A program made the translations under genes and the position numbers. From positions 1-6,550 of the forward strand of contig CAMNAE010000097.1 of NCBI GenBank assembly GCA_946530565.1: a stretch of DNA of 6,550 bases. Direction: 5' to 3'. Shown here piece by piece: positions 1 to 6,550 of this stretch. This stretch comes from an uncultured Oscillibacter sp. Its GTDB lineage: Bacteria > Bacillota > Clostridia > Oscillospirales > Oscillospiraceae. The notes beneath the pieces were generated by a model, which worked only from the letters and a program-made list of their open reading frames with translations, did not search any database and was not told the DNA's origin. Position 1 is the first letter of the stretch, and every line of letters starts with the position of its first letter.

Positions 1-26
1 CGGTTTCCTGTCATAACATAAGACGC

Positions 27-67
27 AAAAAACTCGCACGCCCCACTCATCAGGGCTGTGCGAGTTT
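27..67 (-). terminator. Intrinsic terminator of the three-gene DUF4160 cassette
   Basis: A 10-bp perfect stem pairs 30-39 with 58-67 (AAACTCGCAC against GTGCGAGTTT in plus-strand reading). An inner GCCC/GGGC pairing at 40-43 and 53-56 extends it, leaving one bulged base and a 9-base loop. Read on the minus strand, the stem ends in six consecutive T residues (complement of 27-32), the classic Rho-independent layout. It starts 25 bp after the stop codon of the DUF4160 gene, so it should end transcripts of the cassette. On the plus strand the following bases are TTTGCTTTTG, so weak action in the opposite direction is possible. Confidence 0.88.
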
Positions 68-92
68 GCTTTTGATCGTCTGAACCGAGGCA

Positions 93-371
93 TTATCCCT
101 CGTAATACCCGTTAGCGCTCATCGTGCGCCAGGTCATGTACATGCTCTCGTAGTTTTCTCTGATAAAATCCTGAATGATCCTGATCTCACGTTCACTTAA
201 TCGTCCGCGATTCATCAGGCGGGTGCTGCCGTCGCTGCGTACAAAGAATTTCGCAGATCCTGTCTCGGTCAGTTCCTCATCGCTTGCGTGGGCATGCATG
301 CACTCTAAAACGCAGTGTGCCGTAAAGTACAGATAATAGCCACAGATCTTATACGGAAAGTACTTAGGCAC
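93..371 (-). CDS. DUF4160 domain-containing small protein
   Basis: This 92-residue protein of unknown function is recognisable as DUF4160. It has an N-terminal YKICGYYLYF strand region (7-16), a paired-histidine MHAHAS motif with H26 and H28 matching the family's H-x-H signature, a GSAKFFV strand (38-44), an N-x-G-x-L-x-x-RE segment (54-62) and a C-terminal helix ending in W81. There is no signal peptide or membrane segment, so it is probably cytosolic. I place the start at the GTG at 371, because GGAGGA lies 8 bases upstream; the family often begins MPKYF-like, as this does. An ATG at 395 in the same frame would add eight residues but has no comparable ribosome binding site. The gene overlaps the end of the preceding ORF by 8 bp and is the last of three. 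DUF4160 proteins often occur in two-gene units with DUF2442 and are sometimes considered toxin-antitoxin-like; no DUF2442 partner is evident here. Family call is firm, function unknown. Confidence 0.88.
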   Translation of the reverse strand: MPKYFPYKICGYYLYFTAHCVLECMHAHASDEELTETGSAKFFVRSDGSTRLMNRGRLSEREIRIIQDFIRENYESMYMTWRTMSANGYYEG

Positions 372-591
372 AGTTGGATTCCTCCATGAAGGCACGGTTG
401 CGCTGATAGTATTTCAGAACGATATCATCCTCATCGTCGCTCATCAGCGACTCAATCACGTCTCCGTTTTGAATGACGGCCGTCTTTTTCGGATCGTTCA
501 GATCGACGACCTCGATGTAATCCTGCTTCATCGTATATGCATAGCCCGCGACGATCATGTCCGCGCGATCGGCGATCTCCTGTACGCTCAT
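364..591 (-). CDS. Small acidic hypothetical protein, middle gene of the DUF4160 cassette
   Basis: This 75-residue protein has no function I can assign. The start is ATG 591, which overlaps the upstream TGA as ATGA and follows GGGTGG at 7 bases. The longer open frame reaching 714 is arginine- and serine-rich readthrough of the preceding gene in another frame and is rejected. The protein is acidic: I count 16 D/E against 7 K/R, with an SDDEDD run at 51-56. A likely beta segment (YAYTMKQDYIEVVDL, 17-31) and an NGDVIE turn (42-47) are followed by a probable C-terminal helix (57-71, VLKYYQRNRAFMEE-like). There is no signal peptide, membrane segment or recognisable catalytic motif. The gene sits between an 89-residue hypothetical gene (4-bp overlap) and DUF4160 (8-bp overlap), so the three are probably made together. 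A weak, unchecked recollection is that similar small clostridial proteins carry the label DUF7723. Its small size, acidity and position would suit an antitoxin-like or binding-partner role, but that is speculation. Confidence 0.8.
   Translation of the reverse strand: MSVQEIADRADMIVAGYAYTMKQDYIEVVDLNDPKKTAVIQNGDVIESLMSDDEDDIVLKYYQRNRAFMEESNCA
380..385 (-). promoter_or_regulatory. Shine-Dalgarno site deciding the GTG start of the DUF4160 gene
   Basis: The minus strand reads GGAGGA here, followed by an 8-base spacer and GTG at 371-369. This is the best ribosome binding site in the small-gene cluster. It lies inside the coding sequence of the preceding ORF, so ribosomes finishing that ORF pass over it, which suits coupled translation. 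It is the main reason to prefer GTG 371 over ATG 395. Confidence 0.75.
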
Positions 592-857
592 GCCACTTCC
601 ACCCTTTCCACGTCCCGAAATACGTCTGTCGGCAACTTGAGGCGCTCCGCGATGAAGCGAAGATCGAGATATTCCTCGACTGGCTGCGGGAGCGTCGAAT
701 ACTTTGCAAGGCATTCAAGATAGCCGTTGTTCCATTTGAGCACGGAGACATAGCGCTCCAGATACGGCGAGGTCTTGAATTTCATTCGCCGGCCGCCCCA
801 CTCAAAAATGCTGTAGGGTGGTGATAGGCTCAGGTAAGCGACGTTCGCCGTTCTCAT
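588..857 (-). CDS. Hypothetical protein, first gene of the DUF4160 cassette
   Basis: This 89-residue protein of unknown function is the first gene after the promoter at 905-933. The chosen start, ATG 857, has AAGGGA (complement of 864-869) 6 bases upstream. An internal Met25 (ATG 785) lacks a clear ribosome binding site. Visible features are an aromatic N-terminal stretch with SPPYSIFEW (12-20), a central LKWNNGYLECLAKYS segment (40-54) and a helical C-terminal part, YLDLRFIAERL (63-73), ending in a VERVEV strand (83-88). There is no signal peptide, membrane helix or nucleotide-binding motif. It ends in an ATGA overlap with the next ORF. It does not look like DUF2442, the usual DUF4160 partner. 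A weak, unverified recollection links such proteins to DUF7724. The coding call is supported by its ribosome binding site, tight spacing and position behind a good promoter rather than by a family match. Confidence 0.8.
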   Translation of the reverse strand: MRTANVAYLSLSPPYSIFEWGGRRMKFKTSPYLERYVSVLKWNNGYLECLAKYSTLPQPVEEYLDLRFIAERLKLPTDVFRDVERVEVA

Positions 858-878
858 ACGCGTTCCCTTCTTTCCATA

Positions 879-889
879 AGAACCGTTCT
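879..889. repeat. Short inverted repeat in the cassette 5' leader
   Basis: AGAAC and GTTCT flank a single central C, giving an 11-bp interrupted palindrome. It lies about 16 bases downstream of the predicted -10 box and about 20 bases upstream of the first start codon, that is, in the early transcribed leader. The position is typical of a repressor operator, but an 11-bp palindrome can arise by chance and no regulator is identified. Confidence 0.3.
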
Positions 890-899
890 CGATTCGATA

Positions 900-914
900 C
901 CTCTATTTTAGAGG
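900..914. repeat. Inverted repeat overlapping the -10 box, possible operator
   Basis: CCTCTA (900-905) and TAGAGG (909-914) form a perfect 6-bp inverted repeat around three T residues. The repeat covers the whole predicted -10 hexamer of the cassette promoter, so a protein bound here would block RNA polymerase. The symmetry is plain in the sequence; the operator role is inferred from position only. Confidence 0.4.
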
Positions 915-933
915 AAGCCCGCCATGATTGCAA
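905..933 (-). promoter_or_regulatory. Sigma-A-type promoter of the DUF4160 cassette
   Basis: On the minus strand, TTGCAA (933-928) is followed by exactly 17 bp and TAAAAT (910-905). Each box differs from the TTGACA/TATAAT consensus at only one or two positions and the spacing is optimal. Transcription should start near 898, leaving a leader of about 40 bases before ATG 857. A TTGACG at 950-945 was considered as the -35 box, but no -10 lies at the right distance from it. The promoter separates the small-gene cassette from the ftsH operon. Confidence 0.75.
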
Positions 934-950
934 GCAGTTTTTACCGTCAA

Positions 951-989
951 ACCCGCGCGGCTCTGCTTCTGACGCAGAGCCGCGCGGGT
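951..989 (-). terminator. Long GC-rich hairpin after ftsH, probable operon terminator
   Basis: A perfect 16-bp stem pairs 951-966 (ACCCGCGCGGCTCTGC) with 974-989 around a 7-base loop, 13 bp after the ftsH stop codon. The stem is very stable. On the minus strand it is followed by only three T residues, then GACGGTAAAAAC, so termination may be incomplete or the hairpin may also protect the mRNA 3' end. Placement between the last housekeeping gene and the cassette promoter supports a terminator role. Confidence 0.7.
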
Positions 990-1002
990 GTTTTGGGTTA
1001 TA

Positions 1003-2840
<1,838 letters not shown>

Positions 2841-2844
<4 letters not shown>

Positions 2845-3413
2845 GAGCCGTAAACCTCGGGCTTCAATACGCCGATATACGGGATATTGCGGTAGCGCTG
2901 GGCATAGTCAAGTCCGTAGCCGACCACAAACTCATTGGGCACGGTGAAGCCCACGAAGTCTGCCTGAATGCTCTTTTCACGCCGGGAGGGCTTGTCCAGC
3001 AGCGTTACGATCGTGATGGACTGCGCGCCCTTGGTGAGGAAATAGCGCTTCAAAAAGGCGAGCGTATTGCCGGAGTCAAGGATGTCCTCGACGATCACGA
3101 GGTCGCGCCCCGTGATATCCTGCTGGATATCGTACTTGATCTTGACGCGGCCGGAGGACTCCGTGGCGTTTTCATAGGAGCTCACGGCGATGAACTCCAC
3201 CTCGCTGCGCAGTCCGGTCTCGCGGATGAGATCCGCCATAAAGATGAACGCGCCCTTCAAAACCATGACAAAGAGCGGGTTCCTGCCGGCAAAACGCTCG
3301 TGGATCTCGGCGCCCAGCTCCGCAACGCGGGTTTTGATCTCCTCTTCGGTGACGAGCACCTTCAAAATGTCCTGTTCCAGTTCAGAGACCGGGGTGTTTT
3401 TTGTTTCCATCAC
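2841..3413 (-). CDS. hpt: Hypoxanthine phosphoribosyltransferase
   Basis: The enzyme salvages hypoxanthine, and usually guanine, by transfer to PRPP, giving IMP or GMP in the cytosol. The 190-residue length fits the bacterial family. Visible signatures are LKGAF (52-56) for the PPi loop, a flexible-loop region with [13 protein letters not shown] (78-90), the PRPP-binding motif [13 protein letters not shown] (106-118) with E109, D110 and catalytic-region D113, LLDKPSRRE (138-146) with the purine-contacting Lys, and [12 protein letters not shown] (159-170) closing the base pocket. The frame opens GTG-ATG: GTG 3413 lies 7 bases from AAGGA (complement of 3421-3425) and ATG 3410 lies 10 bases from it, so the start may be one codon shorter. 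The gene sits 3 bp after tilS and overlaps ftsH by 4 bp. The tilS-hpt-ftsH order is conserved in many Firmicutes, where HprT and TilS have been linked to ftsH expression in Bacillus. Confidence 0.97.
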
Positions 3414-3416
3414 AAA

Positions 3417-4751
3417 TCAGTCCTTTTTGTTGAGTCGCATTGTTGATACTTCATTACGCCTTGGGGCGAAATGTACGGTTACATCCTCTCCGGCGAAACG
3501 CCGGTCGACGCCGAGGGGAAAGACCGCTGCGAGCGCAGAGCCGACATAGAGCGCCGGCGAGCGGTCCCGCGTGCCCGGCGGGATTCCGCGGTCGCGGAAG
3601 AGACGCTTGACAGAACGCGGGCCGCTGCCGCCCGCAAGATCCAGCCGGTCGTTTGCGCGCGGCGGGCGCACGGTCAGCACGGCGCCGGGTGGAAGCTTCA
3701 GGCAACAGTCGTAAACGCCGCCGCTTGCCGGGGCACCCGACAGTGTGAGTTCCCAGTCCCCCCAGGAGACAAGCTCGCCGGGTGAGAGCGTCATATCCGG
3801 AAGCGGCGCCGTCTTCCGCGCAAGCAGCAGCCATTCCCCTGTGTTCGCCGCCTCCAGTCCGCCGGGCAGATCATACTGTCCGTGCGCCTTCAGGGCAAGC
3901 ACCGCCGCGAGATGCCTTGCGCCGATATCCTTTCGCCCGCAGCCGAGCCGGTCGAGCATCTCAAGAAGGAGCCGCGGCCGCAGCCCCTCGGGAACGGCGG
4001 CAAGCGCTGTGAGCGGGAGGCGGATGCTGTCCCCTGAGCATTCGCAGCGCGAGAGCGCGGGGGACAATTGCTCCTCCTGCGCGTCGTACTCCGCGCGCAG
4101 AAAACCGGCGGCGGCGTTGATATGCTCCACTGCGCGGGCGTTCAGCTTTTCAAGACGCGGCAATATCTCAAGGCGCAGGCGGTTCCGGTCCGCCGCGGCG
4201 GGGTCGAGGTTCGTCTCGTCCTCAACATACGGGATCCCGTGCTCACTGACATAGGCCAATAACTCGCTGCGCCGCAGGCCAAGAAACGGCCGTACGAGCG
4301 CGCCCTGCCGGGGCCGCATGCCGCCAAGGCCCTTCGTGCCGCTCCCGCGGATGAGGTTCAAAAGCACGGTCTCGGCGTTGTCGTCGGCGTGGTGGGCAAG
4401 GTAGATGTGTCGGATCCCCCGCGCGCTTGCGCTCTCACGCAAAAAAGCGTAGCGCGCGTTTCTCGCCGCCTCCTCCACGCTCGCGCCCGTTTCTTCGGCA
4501 AGGGCTCTTACATCTCCGCGGCCGGAGACGAGCTCGACGCCCCAGACGCAGCAGGTGTCAGAGACAAAGGCGGCGTCGCGGTCGGCGTTTTCGCGCAGAC
4601 CGTGGTGGAAGTGCGCGGCGACGACCCTGCCGCCATTTTCGCGGCAGTGCCCGCGCAGCACATGCAGGAGCGCCATCGAATCCGGCCCGCCGGAGACGGC
4701 GCAGAGCACCGTTTCGCCCGGCGTGGGCATCAGCTCAGTCGGGATCTTCAT
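3417..4751 (-). CDS. tilS: tRNA(Ile)-lysidine synthetase TilS
   Basis: TilS attaches lysine to C34 of the CAU-anticodon tRNA-Ile using ATP, so that the tRNA reads AUA instead of AUG; the enzyme is normally essential. From ATG 4751 the protein has 444 residues, within the family range. The N-terminal PP-loop ATPase domain shows SGGPDS (20-25), HFHHGLR (47-53), HHADDNAET (120-128) and the EDETN...DRNRLR element (177-193). A linker and substrate-binding region follow, then a C-terminal lysidine synthetase domain at about 358-428 with RPPRANDRLDL, VKRLFRDRGIP and FPLGVDRRF segments. The start is uncertain: the frame is open to 4823, but those extra residues are Ser/Arg/Pro-rich shadow of dnaB, and ATG 4751 puts the PP-loop at the usual distance from the N terminus. 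ATG 4730 is a second candidate. Neither has a clear Shine-Dalgarno sequence, so translation probably depends on ribosomes from dnaB, which it overlaps by 17 bp. Confidence 0.96.
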   Translation of the reverse strand: MKIPTELMPTPGETVLCAVSGGPDSMALLHVLRGHCRENGGRVVAAHFHHGLRENADRDAAFVSDTCCVWGVELVSGRGDVRALAEETGASVEEAARNARYAFLRESASARGIRHIYLAHHADDNAETVLLNLIRGSGTKGLGGMRPRQGALVRPFLGLRRSELLAYVSEHGIPYVEDETNLDPAAADRNRLRLEILPRLEKLNARAVEHINAAAGFLRAEYDAQEEQLSPALSRCECSGDSIRLPLTALAAVPEGLRPRLLLEMLDRLGCGRKDIGARHLAAVLALKAHGQYDLPGGLEAANTGEWLLLARKTAPLPDMTLSPGELVSWGDWELTLSGAPASGGVYDCCLKLPPGAVLTVRPPRANDRLDLAGGSGPRSVKRLFRDRGIPPGTRDRSPALYVGSALAAVFPLGVDRRFAGEDVTVHFAPRRNEVSTMRLNKKD

Positions 4752-6084
4752 AGCGCTTATCGAGCGTGGAGAAGGTCGTGAACTCCGGCGTCCACTTGAG
4801 CTCCACGGTGCCGGTCTCGCCATGGCGGTTCTTCGCGACGATGCACTCGGCGATGTTGTGCTTGTCGGTGTCTTTGTTGTAGTAGTCCTCGCGGAAGAGG
4901 AAGAGCACGATGTCGGCGTCCTGCTCGATCGCGCCGGATTCGCGCAGGTCCGAGAGCATCGGGTGCTTGTCGTCGCGCTTTTCGTTCGCGCGGGAGAGCT
5001 GGCTTAAGCAGATGACCGGCACGTCGAGCTCCTTGGCCATGAGCTTGAGCATGCGGGAGATGTCGCTGACCACCTGCTGGCGGTTCTCACCGCTTGCGGT
5101 GTTTTTCGAGCCAGAGGCGGTCATGAGTTGGAGATAGTCGATGACCACGAGGCCGAGGTTGTCGAGCCGGCGGCACTTCGCGTTCATGTCGGCGGCGGTC
5201 AGCATGGGGTTGTCGTCGATGCGGATGTCCACGCGGTTCAGTGTCGTCGCGGCCGCGGCGATCTTGTCCCAGTCCGTCTCGCGGAGCATGCCGGTGCGCA
5301 GGCGGTTGTTCTCGACGAGCGCCTCTCCGGCAAGGAGCCTGAGCGCGAGCTGCTCACGCGACATTTCGAGTGAGAACACGGCGACGGTCTTTTCGACGGA
5401 CTTCGCGACGTTCAGCGCGACGTTGAGCGCAAAGGAGGTCTTGCCCATACCCGGTCGCGCGGCGAGGAGGATGAGGTCGGAGCGGTTCAAGCCCGTGATC
5501 TTCTGATCCACCGCAGAAAGGCCCGTTGAGAGGCCGGGCATGTGATTTTCGTTTTCGTACATCTCGCCGAGCCGGTCCAGCACATCCGGCAGGACCTGCC
5601 GCAGCGGCACCATGTCCTGCGCGCTCTGGCCGCGGCGCACCGCGTAGATCTTCTGCTCGGCGGACTCCAGCACCTCGGAGGCGTTGCCGCCCTCCTGCAC
5701 CATGGCCGTGATCTCGCCGGCAGCCGACGCCACGTCGCGCAAAAGCGCCTTATTCTGCACGATGCGCACATACTCCATCACGTTTGCGCTGGTCGGCGTG
5801 ATGTCCATGAGCTGCGCAAGATACGATCTTGTGTTGTTGTCGGTGTTTCCGCGCTGCTCGAGCTCTTCGAAAACGGTCAGCCCGTCGATCGGGCGGCCGT
5901 AGGTGAACATGCCGTAGATCGCCTCGAAGATCTCGCGGTTCTGCCGCAGGTAAAAGTCCGCAGGGCGGAGCTTTTCCATCACGGCGCTCACGCAGGCCGG
6001 ATCGATCAGCATGGAGCCGAGCACCGCCTGCTCCCCTTCCAGGGAGTGCGGCAGCTGCCGCAGCAGCAGATCGTCAGAGGCCAT
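4735..6084 (-). CDS. dnaB: Replicative DNA helicase DnaB
   Basis: DnaB is the hexameric 5'-to-3' helicase that unwinds DNA at the replication fork and recruits primase (called DnaC in Bacillus subtilis). The 449-residue length is typical and there is no intein. The N-terminal primase-interacting domain (about 8-110) begins with the usual PHSLEGEQAVLGSML motif (12-25). After the linker (about 150-185), the RecA-like domain has GLSTGLSAVDQKITGL (184-199), Walker A ARPGMGKTS (209-217), catalytic E240 in SLEMS, Walker B LVVIDYLQL (312-320) with D316, the SQLSRANEKR segment (361-370), SDLRESGAIEQDAD (378-391) and KNRHGETG (418-425), whose R420 is the likely arginine finger. ATG 6084 has AGGTGA (complement of 6091-6096) at 6 bases, touching the rplI stop codon. 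The gap to rplI is 11 bp. Pairing with rplI is a widespread Firmicutes arrangement. Confidence 0.98.
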   Translation of the reverse strand: MASDDLLLRQLPHSLEGEQAVLGSMLIDPACVSAVMEKLRPADFYLRQNREIFEAIYGMFTYGRPIDGLTVFEELEQRGNTDNNTRSYLAQLMDITPTSANVMEYVRIVQNKALLRDVASAAGEITAMVQEGGNASEVLESAEQKIYAVRRGQSAQDMVPLRQVLPDVLDRLGEMYENENHMPGLSTGLSAVDQKITGLNRSDLILLAARPGMGKTSFALNVALNVAKSVEKTVAVFSLEMSREQLALRLLAGEALVENNRLRTGMLRETDWDKIAAAATTLNRVDIRIDDNPMLTAADMNAKCRRLDNLGLVVIDYLQLMTASGSKNTASGENRQQVVSDISRMLKLMAKELDVPVICLSQLSRANEKRDDKHPMLSDLRESGAIEQDADIVLFLFREDYYNKDTDKHNIAECIVAKNRHGETGTVELKWTPEFTTFSTLDKRYEDPD

Positions 6085-6095
6085 GGGCGCTCACC

Positions 6096-6545
6096 TCAGC
6101 TTTCTTCCTCGACCGACACCTTCAGTGTGCCGCTGATCTCATAGCCCAGGCGGGCCTTGAGCGTATAGGTGCCGAAGGTCTTGATCGGCTCATCGAGCAC
6201 GAGCTTCTTGTTGGGGATGTCGATCCCGTGCTGGGCCTTGAGCCCCTCGGCGATCTCCTTGGTCGTCACGGCGCCGAAGAGCCGCCCGCCGGAGCCGCCC
6301 TTGGCGCGGATCACCACGGTGATGTCCTTCAGGCGCTTCGCGTTCTCCTCGGCCTCGGCCTTGAGCCGGGCGTCCTCGGCACGCTTGGCTTTTTCTTTGA
6401 GGTTCATGGTGTTGATCGCGTCAGTGGTGGCTATGATCGCGATCTTGCGGGGCAGGAGGAAGTTCCGGGCATAGCCCTCGGAGACCTCAACCATCTGCCC
6501 CTTCTTCCCCTGACCCTTCACGTCCTGCTGTAAAATGACTTTCAT
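6096..6545 (-). CDS. rplI: 50S ribosomal protein L9
   Basis: L9 binds 23S rRNA near the L1 stalk and extends from the large subunit, helping keep ribosome spacing and reading frame. The 149-residue protein is full length. The N-terminal RNA-binding domain carries the L9 signature, with GQGKKG (11-16) followed by [12 protein letters not shown] (21-32). A charged helix rich in K, E and A (about 41-75) is the characteristic rigid connector, and the C-terminal domain (about 76-149) has GRLFGAVT (87-94) and the [18 protein letters not shown] region (110-127). ATG 6545 lies five bases from the window edge, so the ribosome binding site and promoter are mostly out of view. In relatives the gene just upstream is often a DHH-family cyclic-di-AMP phosphodiesterase (gdpP), which would have to be checked outside this window. 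It is the first visible gene of the operon. Confidence 0.98.
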   Translation of the reverse strand: MKVILQQDVKGQGKKGQMVEVSEGYARNFLLPRKIAIIATTDAINTMNLKEKAKRAEDARLKAEAEENAKRLKDITVVIRAKGGSGGRLFGAVTTKEIAEGLKAQHGIDIPNKKLVLDEPIKTFGTYTLKARLGYEISGTLKVSVEEES

Positions 6546-6550
6546 AGGTT

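Noticed and set aside
592..714. Possible 41-residue N-terminal extension of the 75-residue cassette protein
   Set aside because: The region encodes the 89-residue gene in another frame, and the extension is Arg/Ser/Gly-rich with no Shine-Dalgarno site at its start. ATG 591 with the ATGA overlap is preferred.
945..950. TTGACG as the -35 box of the cassette promoter
   Set aside because: At 17 bp downstream the sequence is TCATGG, which is not a -10 box; TTGCAA at 928-933 has a correctly spaced TAAAAT.
4752..4823. Possible 24-residue N-terminal extension of TilS
   Set aside because: It overlaps the conserved end of dnaB, is Ser/Arg/Pro-rich and would put the PP-loop too far from the N terminus compared with the family.
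4735..6084. Possible intein in DnaB, a common host protein
   Set aside because: The protein is 449 residues and the Walker A region is uninterrupted, so no intein is present.
5542..6144. A 200-codon plus-strand frame opposite dnaB
   Set aside because: Antisense shadow with no ribosome binding site, domain or promoter; dnaB is unambiguous.

Overview
The window looks like chromosomal DNA from a moderately high-GC member of the Clostridia, most likely an Oscillospiraceae/Ruminococcaceae-type gut anaerobe. This rests on protein character, the GC-rich housekeeping genes and the gene order; it is an inference, since there is no rRNA to place the organism. All supported genes lie on the minus strand, so transcription runs from high to low coordinates.

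Region 1 (6545 down to 1003) is a tightly packed housekeeping operon: rplI (ribosomal protein L9), dnaB (replicative helicase), tilS (tRNA-Ile lysidine synthetase), hpt (hypoxanthine phosphoribosyltransferase) and ftsH (membrane AAA+ zinc protease). Junctions are an 11-bp gap, a 17-bp overlap, a 3-bp gap and a 4-bp ATGA overlap, so the five genes are almost certainly cotranscribed and partly translationally coupled. The operon continues upstream of the window edge, because rplI starts five bases from it. In Bacillus subtilis, rplI-dnaC and tilS-hprT-ftsH are two separate loci; here they are joined end to end.

Region 2 (1002 to 858) is the longest gene-free stretch. It holds a perfect 16-bp GC-rich hairpin after ftsH, then a well-formed sigma-A-type promoter (TTGCAA, 17 bp, TAAAAT) with short inverted repeats over and just downstream of its -10 box.

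Region 3 (857 to 93) is a compact three-gene unit of small proteins (89, 75 and 92 residues) joined by 4-bp and 8-bp overlaps and closed by a strong intrinsic terminator at 27-67. The last protein is recognisable as DUF4160. The other two are uncharacterised to me. The unit is lower in GC than ftsH and has its own promoter and terminator, so it reads as an autonomous accessory cassette behind a core operon. It is the most interesting part of the window; whether it is a toxin-antitoxin-like, defence or regulatory system cannot be decided from sequence alone. I see no RNA genes, CRISPR arrays, insertion sequences or integrase-type genes.
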